Assembly (NCBI GenBank): GCA_025464025.1
Contig: JAODBP010000240.1
Location: forward strand, 1 to 28,279
Direction of reading: 5' to 3'
Source: Actinomycetes bacterium
Lineage (GTDB): Bacteria > Actinomycetota > Acidimicrobiia > Acidimicrobiales > CADCSY01
Length of the DNA: 28,279 bases
Positions 21,768-28,279 of the stretch are shown here, piece by piece. Each line of letters opens with the position of its first letter. The stretch's first letter is position 1. The notes beneath the pieces were generated by a model. That model saw only the letters and a list, made by a program, of their open reading frames with translations, did not search any database and was not told where the DNA came from. The position numbers and the translations under genes were made by a program.

Positions 21768-23097
21768 GGTCCACCACCGGCATCTCGAGCGGGTTCACGT
21801 TGACGTGCTGCAGCGCGGGGAGCAGCTCCTCGTGCGGGCGGCCGGCGAGGAAGCCGTCGAGCACCCGGTGGAAGTTCGAGATGTGGCCCTCCATCGACTC
21901 GGAGAGGCGCATGTACTCGAAGCCCTTGGTGTGCAGGCCCCGCTGCTGCCTCGGCAGGTTGGAGAAGTCCTGGGCCGGGATCGGCGGCCAGCGGGGGTCG
22001 TCGTGCGCCCACACCTCGGGCGGCGTCGGCTTCGGCCGGTCCTCGCCCTCGGGGAACCGCGTGAGCGACCAGATCTCCATGAGCGTCTCCTCCGGCCCCA
22101 GCGGGCGGAACCGGTACGACGAGGCGCTGCTGTACATCGGCAGCACGAAGAAGTGCGGGAACACGTAGCCCATCGGCTCGTTGATCCCCTGCTCCTCGAG
22201 CTGGTTGAGGTCGGGGACGTCGTGGCCCGCCTCGCGGTGCCAGCCGACGACGGCGTCGTTCAGCGTGCGGTGCCAGGTGGCCATGGCGAGCTGGGGATCG
22301 GCGGGCAGCTCGAGGTCGCGCAGGCGCTCGGCGATGGCGACGTCGGACGCGTGGACCATCCCGTCCATGCCGTCGCTCATCGTGTGCAGGTACTGGAGCT
22401 CGCCGTCGACCCAGGCCCGCGGGTCGAAGGCGGCCGGGTCGCGGGGCGGGATGCGCTTCGGGATCCGGAGCTGGGGGTGGGCCTCGAGCACGTGGTACTG
22501 CTCGACGAAGGCCTCCTGGGCCAGCTTCCAGTTGACCGGGAGCCGGCAGGCGTACCACCACTCGGCGCGCAGCGACTCGACCTTCCAGGCGTCGAGGATC
22601 GTGGCGGCCGGCTCGATGCTCTGGCGCAGCGGCGGGGCGGCGGCGTCGAGGTTGATCCAGGCGCACCCGCCCCACGGCTCGCACCGCACCGGCACGAGGT
22701 CGAGCTCGCCGGACAGGAGGTTGTGCTCGGAGAACGCCCGCCGCCGGGTGACGGCCGTGTTCGTGCCGTCGAGGCCGTAGCACCACCCGTGGAACGGGCA
22801 GGTGAAGGTGCCCTCGCACGTGCCTCGGCCTTGCACCACCTGCACGCCGCGGTGGCGGCAGGCGTTCTGGAACGCCACCACGCCGCCGTCGGTGCGGACC
22901 ACCACGACCGACTGGTCGAGGATCTCGTAGGTGACGAAGTCCCCGACCTGCGGGATCTCCTCCAGCCGGCACGCCATCTGCCAGACGCGGGGCCAGAGCT
23001 GCTCGGCCTCGAGGGCGTAGAGGTCGGGGTCGAAGTAGCGCTCCTTCGGCACCCGGTCCGGGAGGTCCATGGCGAACGGCACCGCCGGCTGATCCAC
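21757..23097 (-). CDS. Rieske non-heme iron oxygenase, alpha subunit
   Basis: 446-residue aromatic-ring-hydroxylating-type oxygenase. The Rieske 2Fe-2S ligands are Cys80 and His82 in CRHRG and Cys100 and His103 in CPFHGW. The catalytic domain shows NWKLAQEAFVEQYHVLEAHP, with His202 and His207 as mononuclear iron ligands. Start GTG 23097 lies eight bases after a TATCCT -10 on the minus strand; ATG 23070 would remove nine residues. It begins a coupled operon with the SnoaL-like gene and P450 and is divergent from the Baeyer-Villiger monooxygenase. No ferredoxin or reductase gene is adjacent. The substrate could be an aromatic or alicyclic compound, or a steroid or terpenoid side chain. Confidence 0.92.
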   Translation of the reverse strand: MDQPAVPFAMDLPDRVPKERYFDPDLYALEAEQLWPRVWQMACRLEEIPQVGDFVTYEILDQSVVVVRTDGGVVAFQNACRHRGVQVVQGRGTCEGTFTCPFHGWCYGLDGTNTAVTRRRAFSEHNLLSGELDLVPVRCEPWGGCAWINLDAAAPPLRQSIEPAATILDAWKVESLRAEWWYACRLPVNWKLAQEAFVEQYHVLEAHPQLRIPKRIPPRDPAAFDPRAWVDGELQYLHTMSDGMDGMVHASDVAIAERLRDLELPADPQLAMATWHRTLNDAVVGWHREAGHDVPDLNQLEEQGINEPMGYVFPHFFVLPMYSSASSYRFRPLGPEETLMEIWSLTRFPEGEDRPKPTPPEVWAHDDPRWPPIPAQDFSNLPRQQRGLHTKGFEYMRLSESMEGHISNFHRVLDGFLAGRPHEELLPALQHVNVNPLEMPVVDLGL

Positions 23098-23145
23098 GAT
23101 CCCGTAGGATAGTCAGACCGGTCGGTACAAGTTCTGCGGAGGCCC
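23098..23145. promoter_or_regulatory. Divergent promoter region, Rieske operon / BVMO
   Basis: In this 48-base gap TAGGAT (23105-23110, plus) and TATCCT (23111-23106, minus) are overlapping -10-like hexamers. The 8-base palindrome GACCGGTC (23116-23123) lies at the expected plus-strand transcript start and could be an operator. GGAGG (23138-23142) is the ribosome site of the plus gene. The two units are probably co-regulated. Confidence 0.4.
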
Positions 23146-24720
23146 ATGCACCAGGTGGACGTGCTGATCGTCGGCGCCGGGATCACCGGCACCTACCAGC
23201 TGCACCGCGCCCGGGAGGCCGGCTTCTCGGCCCTGCTGGTCGAGGCCGGCGCCGGCGTGGGGGGCACCTGGTTCTGGAACCGCTACCCCGGCGCCCGCTT
23301 CGACTCCGAGAGCTACACCTACGGCTACCTCTTCTCCGAGGAGCTCTTCGACGAGTGGGAGTGGCAGGAGCACTTCGCCGGCCAGCCGGAGATCGAGCGC
23401 TACCTCAACCACGTCATCGACCGGTTCGACCTGCGGCGCGACATGCGCTTCGGCGTCACCGTCACCTCGGCCGCCTGGGACGGCTCGGCGTGGGTGGTCG
23501 AGGCCGATGAGACCTACCGGGCCCGCTTCCTCGTGTGCGCCACCGGGGTGCTCTCGGTGCCCTACCTCCCCGACGTCGAGGGGCGGAACCGGTTCCGGGG
23601 CGAGCAGCACCACACCGGGCGCTGGCCGGCCGAGCCGGTCGACGTCGCCGGCAAGCGGGTGGCCGTCATCGGCACCTCGTCGAGCGGCGTCCAGGTCGTC
23701 TCCGCCATCGTCGACGAGGTCGACTCGCTCACCGTGTACCAGCGGTCGGCCAACTGGTGCACACCGCTGAACAACAGGCCGATCACGGCCGAGGAGCAGG
23801 CCGAGCTGCGGGCCGGCTTCGAGCAGCTCCGCGAGGTGCTCAACACGTCGATCCACGGCTTCCACCACCCACTGAACCCCCGCTCGGCGTTCGACGACAC
23901 GCCCGAGGACCGGCTGGCGTTCTTCGAGGAGATGTGGGCCAGCCCCGGGTTCCGGAAGTTCACCAGCAACTACGTCGACATCCTCACCAACCCCGAGGCC
24001 AACGCCGAGTGGTGCGAGTTCATCGCCGGCAAGATCCGCGCCGCCGTCCACGACCCGGCCGTGGCCGACAAGCTGATCCCCCGGGACCACCGGTACGGCG
24101 AGAAGCGGCCGCCGTACGTCACCGGCTACTTCGAGGCGTTCAACCGGCCCAACGTGTCGCTCGTCGACCTGCGGGAGACGCCGATCCTGCGGCTGACCGG
24201 CGCCGGCATCGAGACGAGCGACGGGGTGCGCGAGCTCGACGTCATCGTCTGGGCGACGGGGTTCGACTTCGGCACCGGCGCCATGCTGCGGATGCGCATC
24301 GTCGGTCGGGACGGCGTGGCCCTCACCGACCACTGGGCCGACGGCCCGACCACGTTCCTGGGCGTGCAGACGTGCGGCTTCCCGAACCTGTTCTTCCCGG
24401 GCGGACCGCACGCCGCGGCGGGCAACAACCCGCGGTACAACGGCGACCAGGTCGACTTCATCACCGACCTCCTCGTGTGGGCCGAGAAGGAAGGCGTCGA
24501 GGTCGTCGAGGTCACACCCGAGGCCGAGGAGCGCTGGAGCCGGACCATGGAGAAGGCCGCGGCCCAGACGCCCTTCGGCACCGTCGGCCAGTACGTGGGC
24601 GGCAACATCCCGGGCAAGCCGAAGCGCTACCTCCTGAACGCCGCCGGCCGGCCCTACCTGTTCAAGGTGATCGCCGAGGTCGTGGCCGACGACTACTCGG
24701 TCTTCCGGCCCTCCAGGTAG
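23146..24720 (+). CDS. Baeyer-Villiger-type flavin monooxygenase
   Basis: 524-residue FAD/NADPH monooxygenase. The FAD motif GAGITG is at 10-15, the Baeyer-Villiger fingerprint FxGxxxHxxxWP is intact (F150, G152, H156, W160, P161), the NADPH motif GTSSSG is at 176-181, and a late ATGFDFGTGA region is present. The early GVGGTWFWNRYPGARFD is typical of type I BVMOs. It would insert oxygen next to a ketone to give an ester or lactone. ATG 23146 has GGAGG four bases upstream. It is divergent from the Rieske operon across 48 bases. Its last 28 bases overlap the 3' end of the convergent ankyrin gene. Confidence 0.94.
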   Translation: MHQVDVLIVGAGITGTYQLHRAREAGFSALLVEAGAGVGGTWFWNRYPGARFDSESYTYGYLFSEELFDEWEWQEHFAGQPEIERYLNHVIDRFDLRRDMRFGVTVTSAAWDGSAWVVEADETYRARFLVCATGVLSVPYLPDVEGRNRFRGEQHHTGRWPAEPVDVAGKRVAVIGTSSSGVQVVSAIVDEVDSLTVYQRSANWCTPLNNRPITAEEQAELRAGFEQLREVLNTSIHGFHHPLNPRSAFDDTPEDRLAFFEEMWASPGFRKFTSNYVDILTNPEANAEWCEFIAGKIRAAVHDPAVADKLIPRDHRYGEKRPPYVTGYFEAFNRPNVSLVDLRETPILRLTGAGIETSDGVRELDVIVWATGFDFGTGAMLRMRIVGRDGVALTDHWADGPTTFLGVQTCGFPNLFFPGGPHAAAGNNPRYNGDQVDFITDLLVWAEKEGVEVVEVTPEAEERWSRTMEKAAAQTPFGTVGQYVGGNIPGKPKRYLLNAAGRPYLFKVIAEVVADDYSVFRPSR

Positions 24721-26036
24721 GCCGCCAGCTCGGGGTGCCCGGCATAGGCGGCCCACTCGTCGGGAGTCCCGTCGAACTCCGGGTCCACGAGGGTCAGGTC
24801 GGCACCCCGTGCGAGCAGGAGGTCGACCAGCTCCCGGTCGTCCTCCCATGCCGCCCAGTGGAGGCCGAGCCCGATCGCGAAGCCCACGTCGAGCAGGAAC
24901 GGGACGACGTCGGAGCGGCCCAGCTGGATCGCGCTCGCCACGGGGGCGTGCTCGGCATCGGCCCGGCGGACCAGGTCGTCGGTCCGCAGTGCCTCGACCT
25001 CGGCCCGGTCGCCCCGCATGCAGGCGCCGACGAACCGGGCGACCTCGTCGAGCGGCGTCGGCTCGAGCAGCTCGGCGATCTCGGTGTGGCCGGCCAGCAC
25101 CGCGGCCTCGTAGGACGAGCGGTGCACGTTGAAGTGCGGTGGCGGGCCCTGAGGCTCGACGCCGTGGTCGAGCAGCAGGCGGACCCGGTCGGTGTAGCCG
25201 TGCTCGGCCGCCCAGTGGAGGCTGAGGCGGAGGGCGTTCTCCGTCGACGACCAGGCCCGGGGGCCCATGCGTCGGGTCCACGGACTCTCGTCGCCGGTGC
25301 CGAGGCCGAACTCGTAGAGCAGCTCGAGGTGGTCGTTCGACGGCGCGAACATGCGGTTGTAGATCGTCTGCGTGTCGTTGGGGTTGGCGCCCGCCTCGAG
25401 CAGGAGGCGGGCCGCAGCGAGGTCGTCGGGGTGCTCGAGCTGGTTGCCCTCACCGCCGCCGAACACGCCGGTCAGCGCGGTGAACGGGTAGAAGCCGTCC
25501 CACAGCGAGCCGGCGTCAGGGTCGGCGCCGGCGTCGAGCAGCGCCCGGATGGCGTCGAGCGTCGACCGGCCCGGGATGCGGGCGTAGCAGGCGTAGAGCA
25601 GGGGTTCCCAGCGAGCGGGCCCGCCCCGCCGGTGCACCACCTCGGGGTCGGCGGCGATGACAGCCCGAAGGGCGTCGGCCTCGTTGGCGGCCGCCATGGC
25701 CCACGGGTTCGCTCGGCCGACCTCGGGGCGCTCGGCCAGGATCGCCGCCGCTTCGTCGGTGCGGGCCCTGCGGTCGTCGTCGTACGACAGGCAGGCGAGT
25801 ACGAGGAAGCGCTCGACCGGGTCGTCACCGGGTTCGCGCACGTCCTCTGGGGCCCACAGGTGCTCGTAGACGATCTCGACGTGCGCCTTCAGCTTCGGCC
25901 AGCTGGCGAAGCCGTAGCTGCGGGCGACCTCGAGCTGGGCGGCGGTGAGCTTCCCGCCCTGCTGGCGCTGCAGGTCGCGGGCCTCGTTGCGGAGGTGCTC
26001 GAGGTTCGGACGGTGGGGCAGTGGACGCGATGCCAT
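24693..26036 (-). CDS. Ankyrin-repeat protein
   Basis: 447-residue protein. Residues 1-50 form the N-terminal helical region typical of a family of bacterial ankyrin proteins (NLEHLRNEARDLQRQQ, then YGFASWPKLKAHVE). From about residue 90 onward degenerate ankyrin repeats occur, for example AIRALLDAGADPDAGSL, AARLLLEAGANPND, LHWAAEHGYTDRVRLLLDHG and LHWAAWEDDRELVDLLLARGADL. These mediate protein-protein contacts; partners are unknown and no enzymatic domain or signal peptide is seen. ATG 26036 is chosen over ATG 26054 because AGGAG lies five bases before it. The 3' end overlaps the BVMO gene tail-to-tail by 28 bases. Confidence 0.85.
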   Translation of the reverse strand: MASRPLPHRPNLEHLRNEARDLQRQQGGKLTAAQLEVARSYGFASWPKLKAHVEIVYEHLWAPEDVREPGDDPVERFLVLACLSYDDDRRARTDEAAAILAERPEVGRANPWAMAAANEADALRAVIAADPEVVHRRGGPARWEPLLYACYARIPGRSTLDAIRALLDAGADPDAGSLWDGFYPFTALTGVFGGGEGNQLEHPDDLAAARLLLEAGANPNDTQTIYNRMFAPSNDHLELLYEFGLGTGDESPWTRRMGPRAWSSTENALRLSLHWAAEHGYTDRVRLLLDHGVEPQGPPPHFNVHRSSYEAAVLAGHTEIAELLEPTPLDEVARFVGACMRGDRAEVEALRTDDLVRRADAEHAPVASAIQLGRSDVVPFLLDVGFAIGLGLHWAAWEDDRELVDLLLARGADLTLVDPEFDGTPDEWAAYAGHPELAAYLEGRKTE

Positions 26037-26248
26037 GACGCTCCTCTCGGTCATGCCTGCGTCCGCAGCTCAGGCCCGAGAAGAGGTGGATGATCGGGCA
26101 CTGCTCACGTGCTGCAGGTGGGCTCTGCCCTGTCCGCGGACCGGATGCGCCCTGCGCGCACCTGCAACGTTAGACCGGACTGCTCGGTGAGCGACTGGTG
26201 TCCGGTTCGTCCGGTTTCACTGTCACACCCCCTCGTCATGATGGAGAG

Positions 26249-27373
26249 GTGGAGTTGCTGGCGGCAGCAGTAGCGGAGCTGGTCGGGATGGACCCGGCCG
26301 CGCTGGCCGACACCCGGTCGATCGTCGAGCTGCGCCGCCAGATCGATCAGCTCGAAGCCGTCGCCGTGCGCGCCACCGCGGCGTGGGATGCCGAAAAGGT
26401 GTGGGCGCCGTCGGGCGCCAAGTCAGGCGCGGCGTTGCTGGCCCGGCAGTGCCGGCACCCGCTGACCGAGACGCAGCGCTGGATCCGCCTAGGTCGCCAG
26501 CTCCGGTCGATGCCGGCAACGGCGGCGGCATGGTTGGCCGGTGACCTCTCCGAGCACCACGTCGTGAAGCTGTGCGCCGTGCCGACGCCCCGCACCGAGG
26601 TGTTCTTCGAGCGGGACGAGGCGATGTTGGTCCGCTACGCCCGGTCGATGACGTTCAGGCACTTCTGCCGGACCGTCGACTACTGGTTGCAGCACGCCGA
26701 CCCCGACGGCGCCGACGACGACGCCGAACGCCAGCACGACCGTCGCGAGGCCCACTTCGATCAGTCGTTCGAGGGCATGTGGTTCGGGAAGCTCACGCTC
26801 GATCCGATCGGCGGCACGATCGTCAACGGCACGCTCAAGGAGATCGAGCAGACGCTGTTCGAAGCCGACTGGGCCGAAGCGAAGGCTCGGTTGGGGCGTG
26901 ACCCGCTCGTCTCCGAGCTGGCCCGCACGGCGAAGCAGCGTCGAGCCGACGCGTTCGTGGAGATGGCGATCCGAGCCCGCGCCGTCCCGAAGGGGGCGCG
27001 GCGACCCAAGCCGCTCTTCACCGTGTTCGTCGGCTACGAGACGTTCAAGGGCCGGATCTGCGAGCTCTCCAACCGGACCGTCGTGGCTCCCGGCTCGCTC
27101 GTGCCGTACCTGAACGACGTGATGATCGAGCGGGCCGTGTTCGACGCCAGATCTCGGGTGATCGACCTCGGCGAGCAGCGCTGCTTCACCGGAGCGACCC
27201 GCCGTGTGGCCGAGCTCGAAGGCCTCGAGTGCTTCCACGACACCTGCGAGGTGCCCGCGGAGGACGCCCAGATCGACCACATCATCGAAGCCGCCAAAGG
27301 CGGCCCGACACGGACGTGGAACGGCAGACCGGCCTGCGGCTTCCACAACCGCGAGCGAAGCCGCGGGCCGTAG
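26249..27373 (+). CDS. DUF222 / HNH endonuclease (13E12-repeat family)
   Basis: About 374-residue protein of the actinobacterial 13E12-repeat family. The N-terminal DUF222 region runs from VELLAAAVAELVG through about residue 250, including SIVELRRQIDQLEAVAVRAT. It is followed by a C-terminal HNH nuclease with CFHDTCEVPAEDAQIDHIIE, then GGPTRTWNG and ACGFHNRERSRG (Cys, Asp-His, Asn and His ligands). The start is placed at GTG 26249 because CATGAT (26237-26242) lies six bases before it and the next residues match the usual family start; GTG 26198 would add 17 residues of poor character. These genes are often multicopy and mobile-like; no repeats or attachment sites flank this one. Base use is slightly less GC-skewed than in the neighbours. 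Confidence 0.85.
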   Translation: MELLAAAVAELVGMDPAALADTRSIVELRRQIDQLEAVAVRATAAWDAEKVWAPSGAKSGAALLARQCRHPLTETQRWIRLGRQLRSMPATAAAWLAGDLSEHHVVKLCAVPTPRTEVFFERDEAMLVRYARSMTFRHFCRTVDYWLQHADPDGADDDAERQHDRREAHFDQSFEGMWFGKLTLDPIGGTIVNGTLKEIEQTLFEADWAEAKARLGRDPLVSELARTAKQRRADAFVEMAIRARAVPKGARRPKPLFTVFVGYETFKGRICELSNRTVVAPGSLVPYLNDVMIERAVFDARSRVIDLGEQRCFTGATRRVAELEGLECFHDTCEVPAEDAQIDHIIEAAKGGPTRTWNGRPACGFHNRERSRGP

Positions 27374-27457
27374 CTGGCGGGCGAGGGCGGGGCGGAGTCT
27401 GGATCGGTGAGCGACGGCCGTGAGCTGTTGCGGCGCGCCCGGCCGCGTCCGACGCAG

Positions 27458-28279
27458 TCAGACCGTGGCGATCGGGGTGACCGGGGAGCCCACGATGCCC
27501 GGCAGGCGCAGCGGCGGTGCCGTCAGCAGGAACCGCGAGCGGCCGTGCTCGCGCAGCCACTCGGCCAGCTCGTGGAGGTACCACAGCTCCCCCAGCGGCA
27601 CGCCGAGCTTGAACAGGCAGAGGTGGTGGATCGGCAGGAACGAGTGGCGGCTCGGGTCCTGGTCCTTCCCGAGCAGTCCCTCGACCGCGTAGTTGTCGGC
27701 CACCAGCGCCGAGATCTGCGAGTCGGCGATCCACTCCAGCAGCGCGTCGTCCTTGGCGTCGAGGTAGGTGCCGGTCGTGAACAGGTCGCGCGGCCGGGCG
27801 TTGCCGCCCCACTCCACGACCTTGGTGGCGAAGCCGGTGTGCAGCAGCAGGACGTCGCCCGGCTCGACGACCACCTCGTCGGCGTGCATGACCTCCTGCA
27901 GCGTGCGGAGGTCGACGCCACGGAGGTCGTCGCCGAGGTGGTGGCGGAGGTCGACGAGCACGCCCCGGCCCTGCACGCCGTGGAACGCCATGTGCTCGAG
28001 CCCGAGGTGGTGGGCGTGGCAGCGGCCGTCGGTGGTCGGGCCCTCGAGGTCGGTGCCGGCCCGGTAGCCGTTGTAGTACACGGCCTCCTCGACCCCGTCG
28101 CCGTCCGCGTCGAACTCGGCGCCGACGTGGGCCAGCGAGTCCCACTGGGTCGAGTACTGGAGGGCGAGGGTGACCACGTCGTCGGCCCAGACGTCGACGT
28201 ACTTGGGGTCGCCGAAGTCCGGCATCCGGCTCATGTGGACGTTGTAGAAGGTGCCGGCGTTGCCATCCATGTCCTCGGT
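27458..28279 (-). CDS. Cyclase-family hydrolase (kynurenine formamidase-like), 5' end cut off
   Basis: At least 273 residues of a PF04199 cyclase-family protein, metal-dependent hydrolases acting on amides, lactones or cyclic ketones. Recognisable blocks are DDVVTLALQYSTQWDSLAHVG, HHLGLEHMAFHGVQGRGVLV, DEVVVEPGDVLLLHTGF and ADNYAVEG. In this branch the usual HxGTHxD metal motif is replaced by STQWDSLAH. The frame stays open to the window edge (residues TED before the ATG at 28270), and family members usually carry an additional N-terminal segment, so the start is probably outside the window. The product could open a lactone formed by the BVMO, which is inference from proximity only. Confidence 0.82.
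   Translation of the reverse strand, partial: TEDMDGNAGTFYNVHMSRMPDFGDPKYVDVWADDVVTLALQYSTQWDSLAHVGAEFDADGDGVEEAVYYNGYRAGTDLEGPTTDGRCHAHHLGLEHMAFHGVQGRGVLVDLRHHLGDDLRGVDLRTLQEVMHADEVVVEPGDVLLLHTGFATKVVEWGGNARPRDLFTTGTYLDAKDDALLEWIADSQISALVADNYAVEGLLGKDQDPSRHSFLPIHHLCLFKLGVPLGELWYLHELAEWLREHGRSRFLLTAPPLRLPGIVGSPVTPIATV

Noticed and set aside
26198..26248. N-terminal extension of the DUF222/HNH protein from GTG 26198
   Set aside because: No ribosome site, atypical residues, and a better start with a -10 element at 26249.
26037..26248. RNA gene or riboswitch between ankyrin and HNH genes
   Set aside because: Only short GC-rich direct repeats (gtccggtt twice near 26200-26216) were seen; no tRNA-like or known riboswitch architecture.

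Overview
The window is a gene-dense, very GC-rich stretch of a bacterial chromosome. The strong G/C bias at third codon positions, frequent GTG starts, ATGA/GTGA gene overlaps, an F420-type luciferase-like oxidoreductase, a DUF222/HNH 13E12-type endonuclease and a rich oxidative lipid/aromatic catabolism set all suggest an actinobacterium, possibly of the Acidimicrobiia. No rRNA, tRNA, CRISPR array, prophage or transposase was seen, so the taxonomic call is inference from gene content.

Layout. (1) 143-3020, minus: sterol-desaturase-family membrane oxygenase, secreted intradiol-dioxygenase-like lipoprotein, DUF2071 protein and a 55-residue zinc-ribbon protein. (2) 3081-4948, minus: molybdate-type ABC ATPase (ModC) and permease (ModB) with no binding protein beside them. 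(3) 5037-8816, plus: possible 12-residue leader peptide, PadR regulator, ABC ATPase and FtsX-like permease, all coupled by 4-base overlaps. (4) 9068-12199, plus: small Rho_N-like protein, then the TldD/TldE peptidase pair. (5) 12264-15884, minus: acyl-CoA ligase, double-hotdog dehydratase and a frameshifted thioesterase-like gene, divergent from a second ligase at 15906-17315. (6) 17324-19871: SDR (minus) divergent from an AcuI/YhdH-type reductase and an LLM oxidoreductase (plus). (7) 20074-24720: Rieske oxygenase, SnoaL/NTF2-like protein and P450 as a coupled minus-strand operon, divergent from a Baeyer-Villiger monooxygenase. (8) 24693-28279: ankyrin-repeat protein (minus), DUF222/HNH protein (plus) and a cyclase-family hydrolase (minus) cut off by the window end.

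Regions 5 to 8 look like a catabolic island: two oxygenases (P450, Rieske), an SDR and a BVMO could turn a cyclic hydrocarbon, terpenoid or steroid-like substrate into an ester or lactone. A cyclase-family hydrolase could open it, and two ligases, a dehydratase, an enoyl/acryloyl-CoA-type reductase and a thioesterase-like protein could process the acyl-CoA. The substrate cannot be read from the sequence.

The most unusual non-coding signal is a three-copy, roughly 50-base perfect or near-perfect hairpin repeat (1-50, 8886-8937, 12204-12255). It sits just past gene 3' ends, shows one compensatory base-pair change between copies, and in two copies is followed by a further conserved 36-base block. 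A second recurring signal is a -10-like hexamer 6 to 8 bases before GTG/ATG starts, consistent with leaderless transcription.
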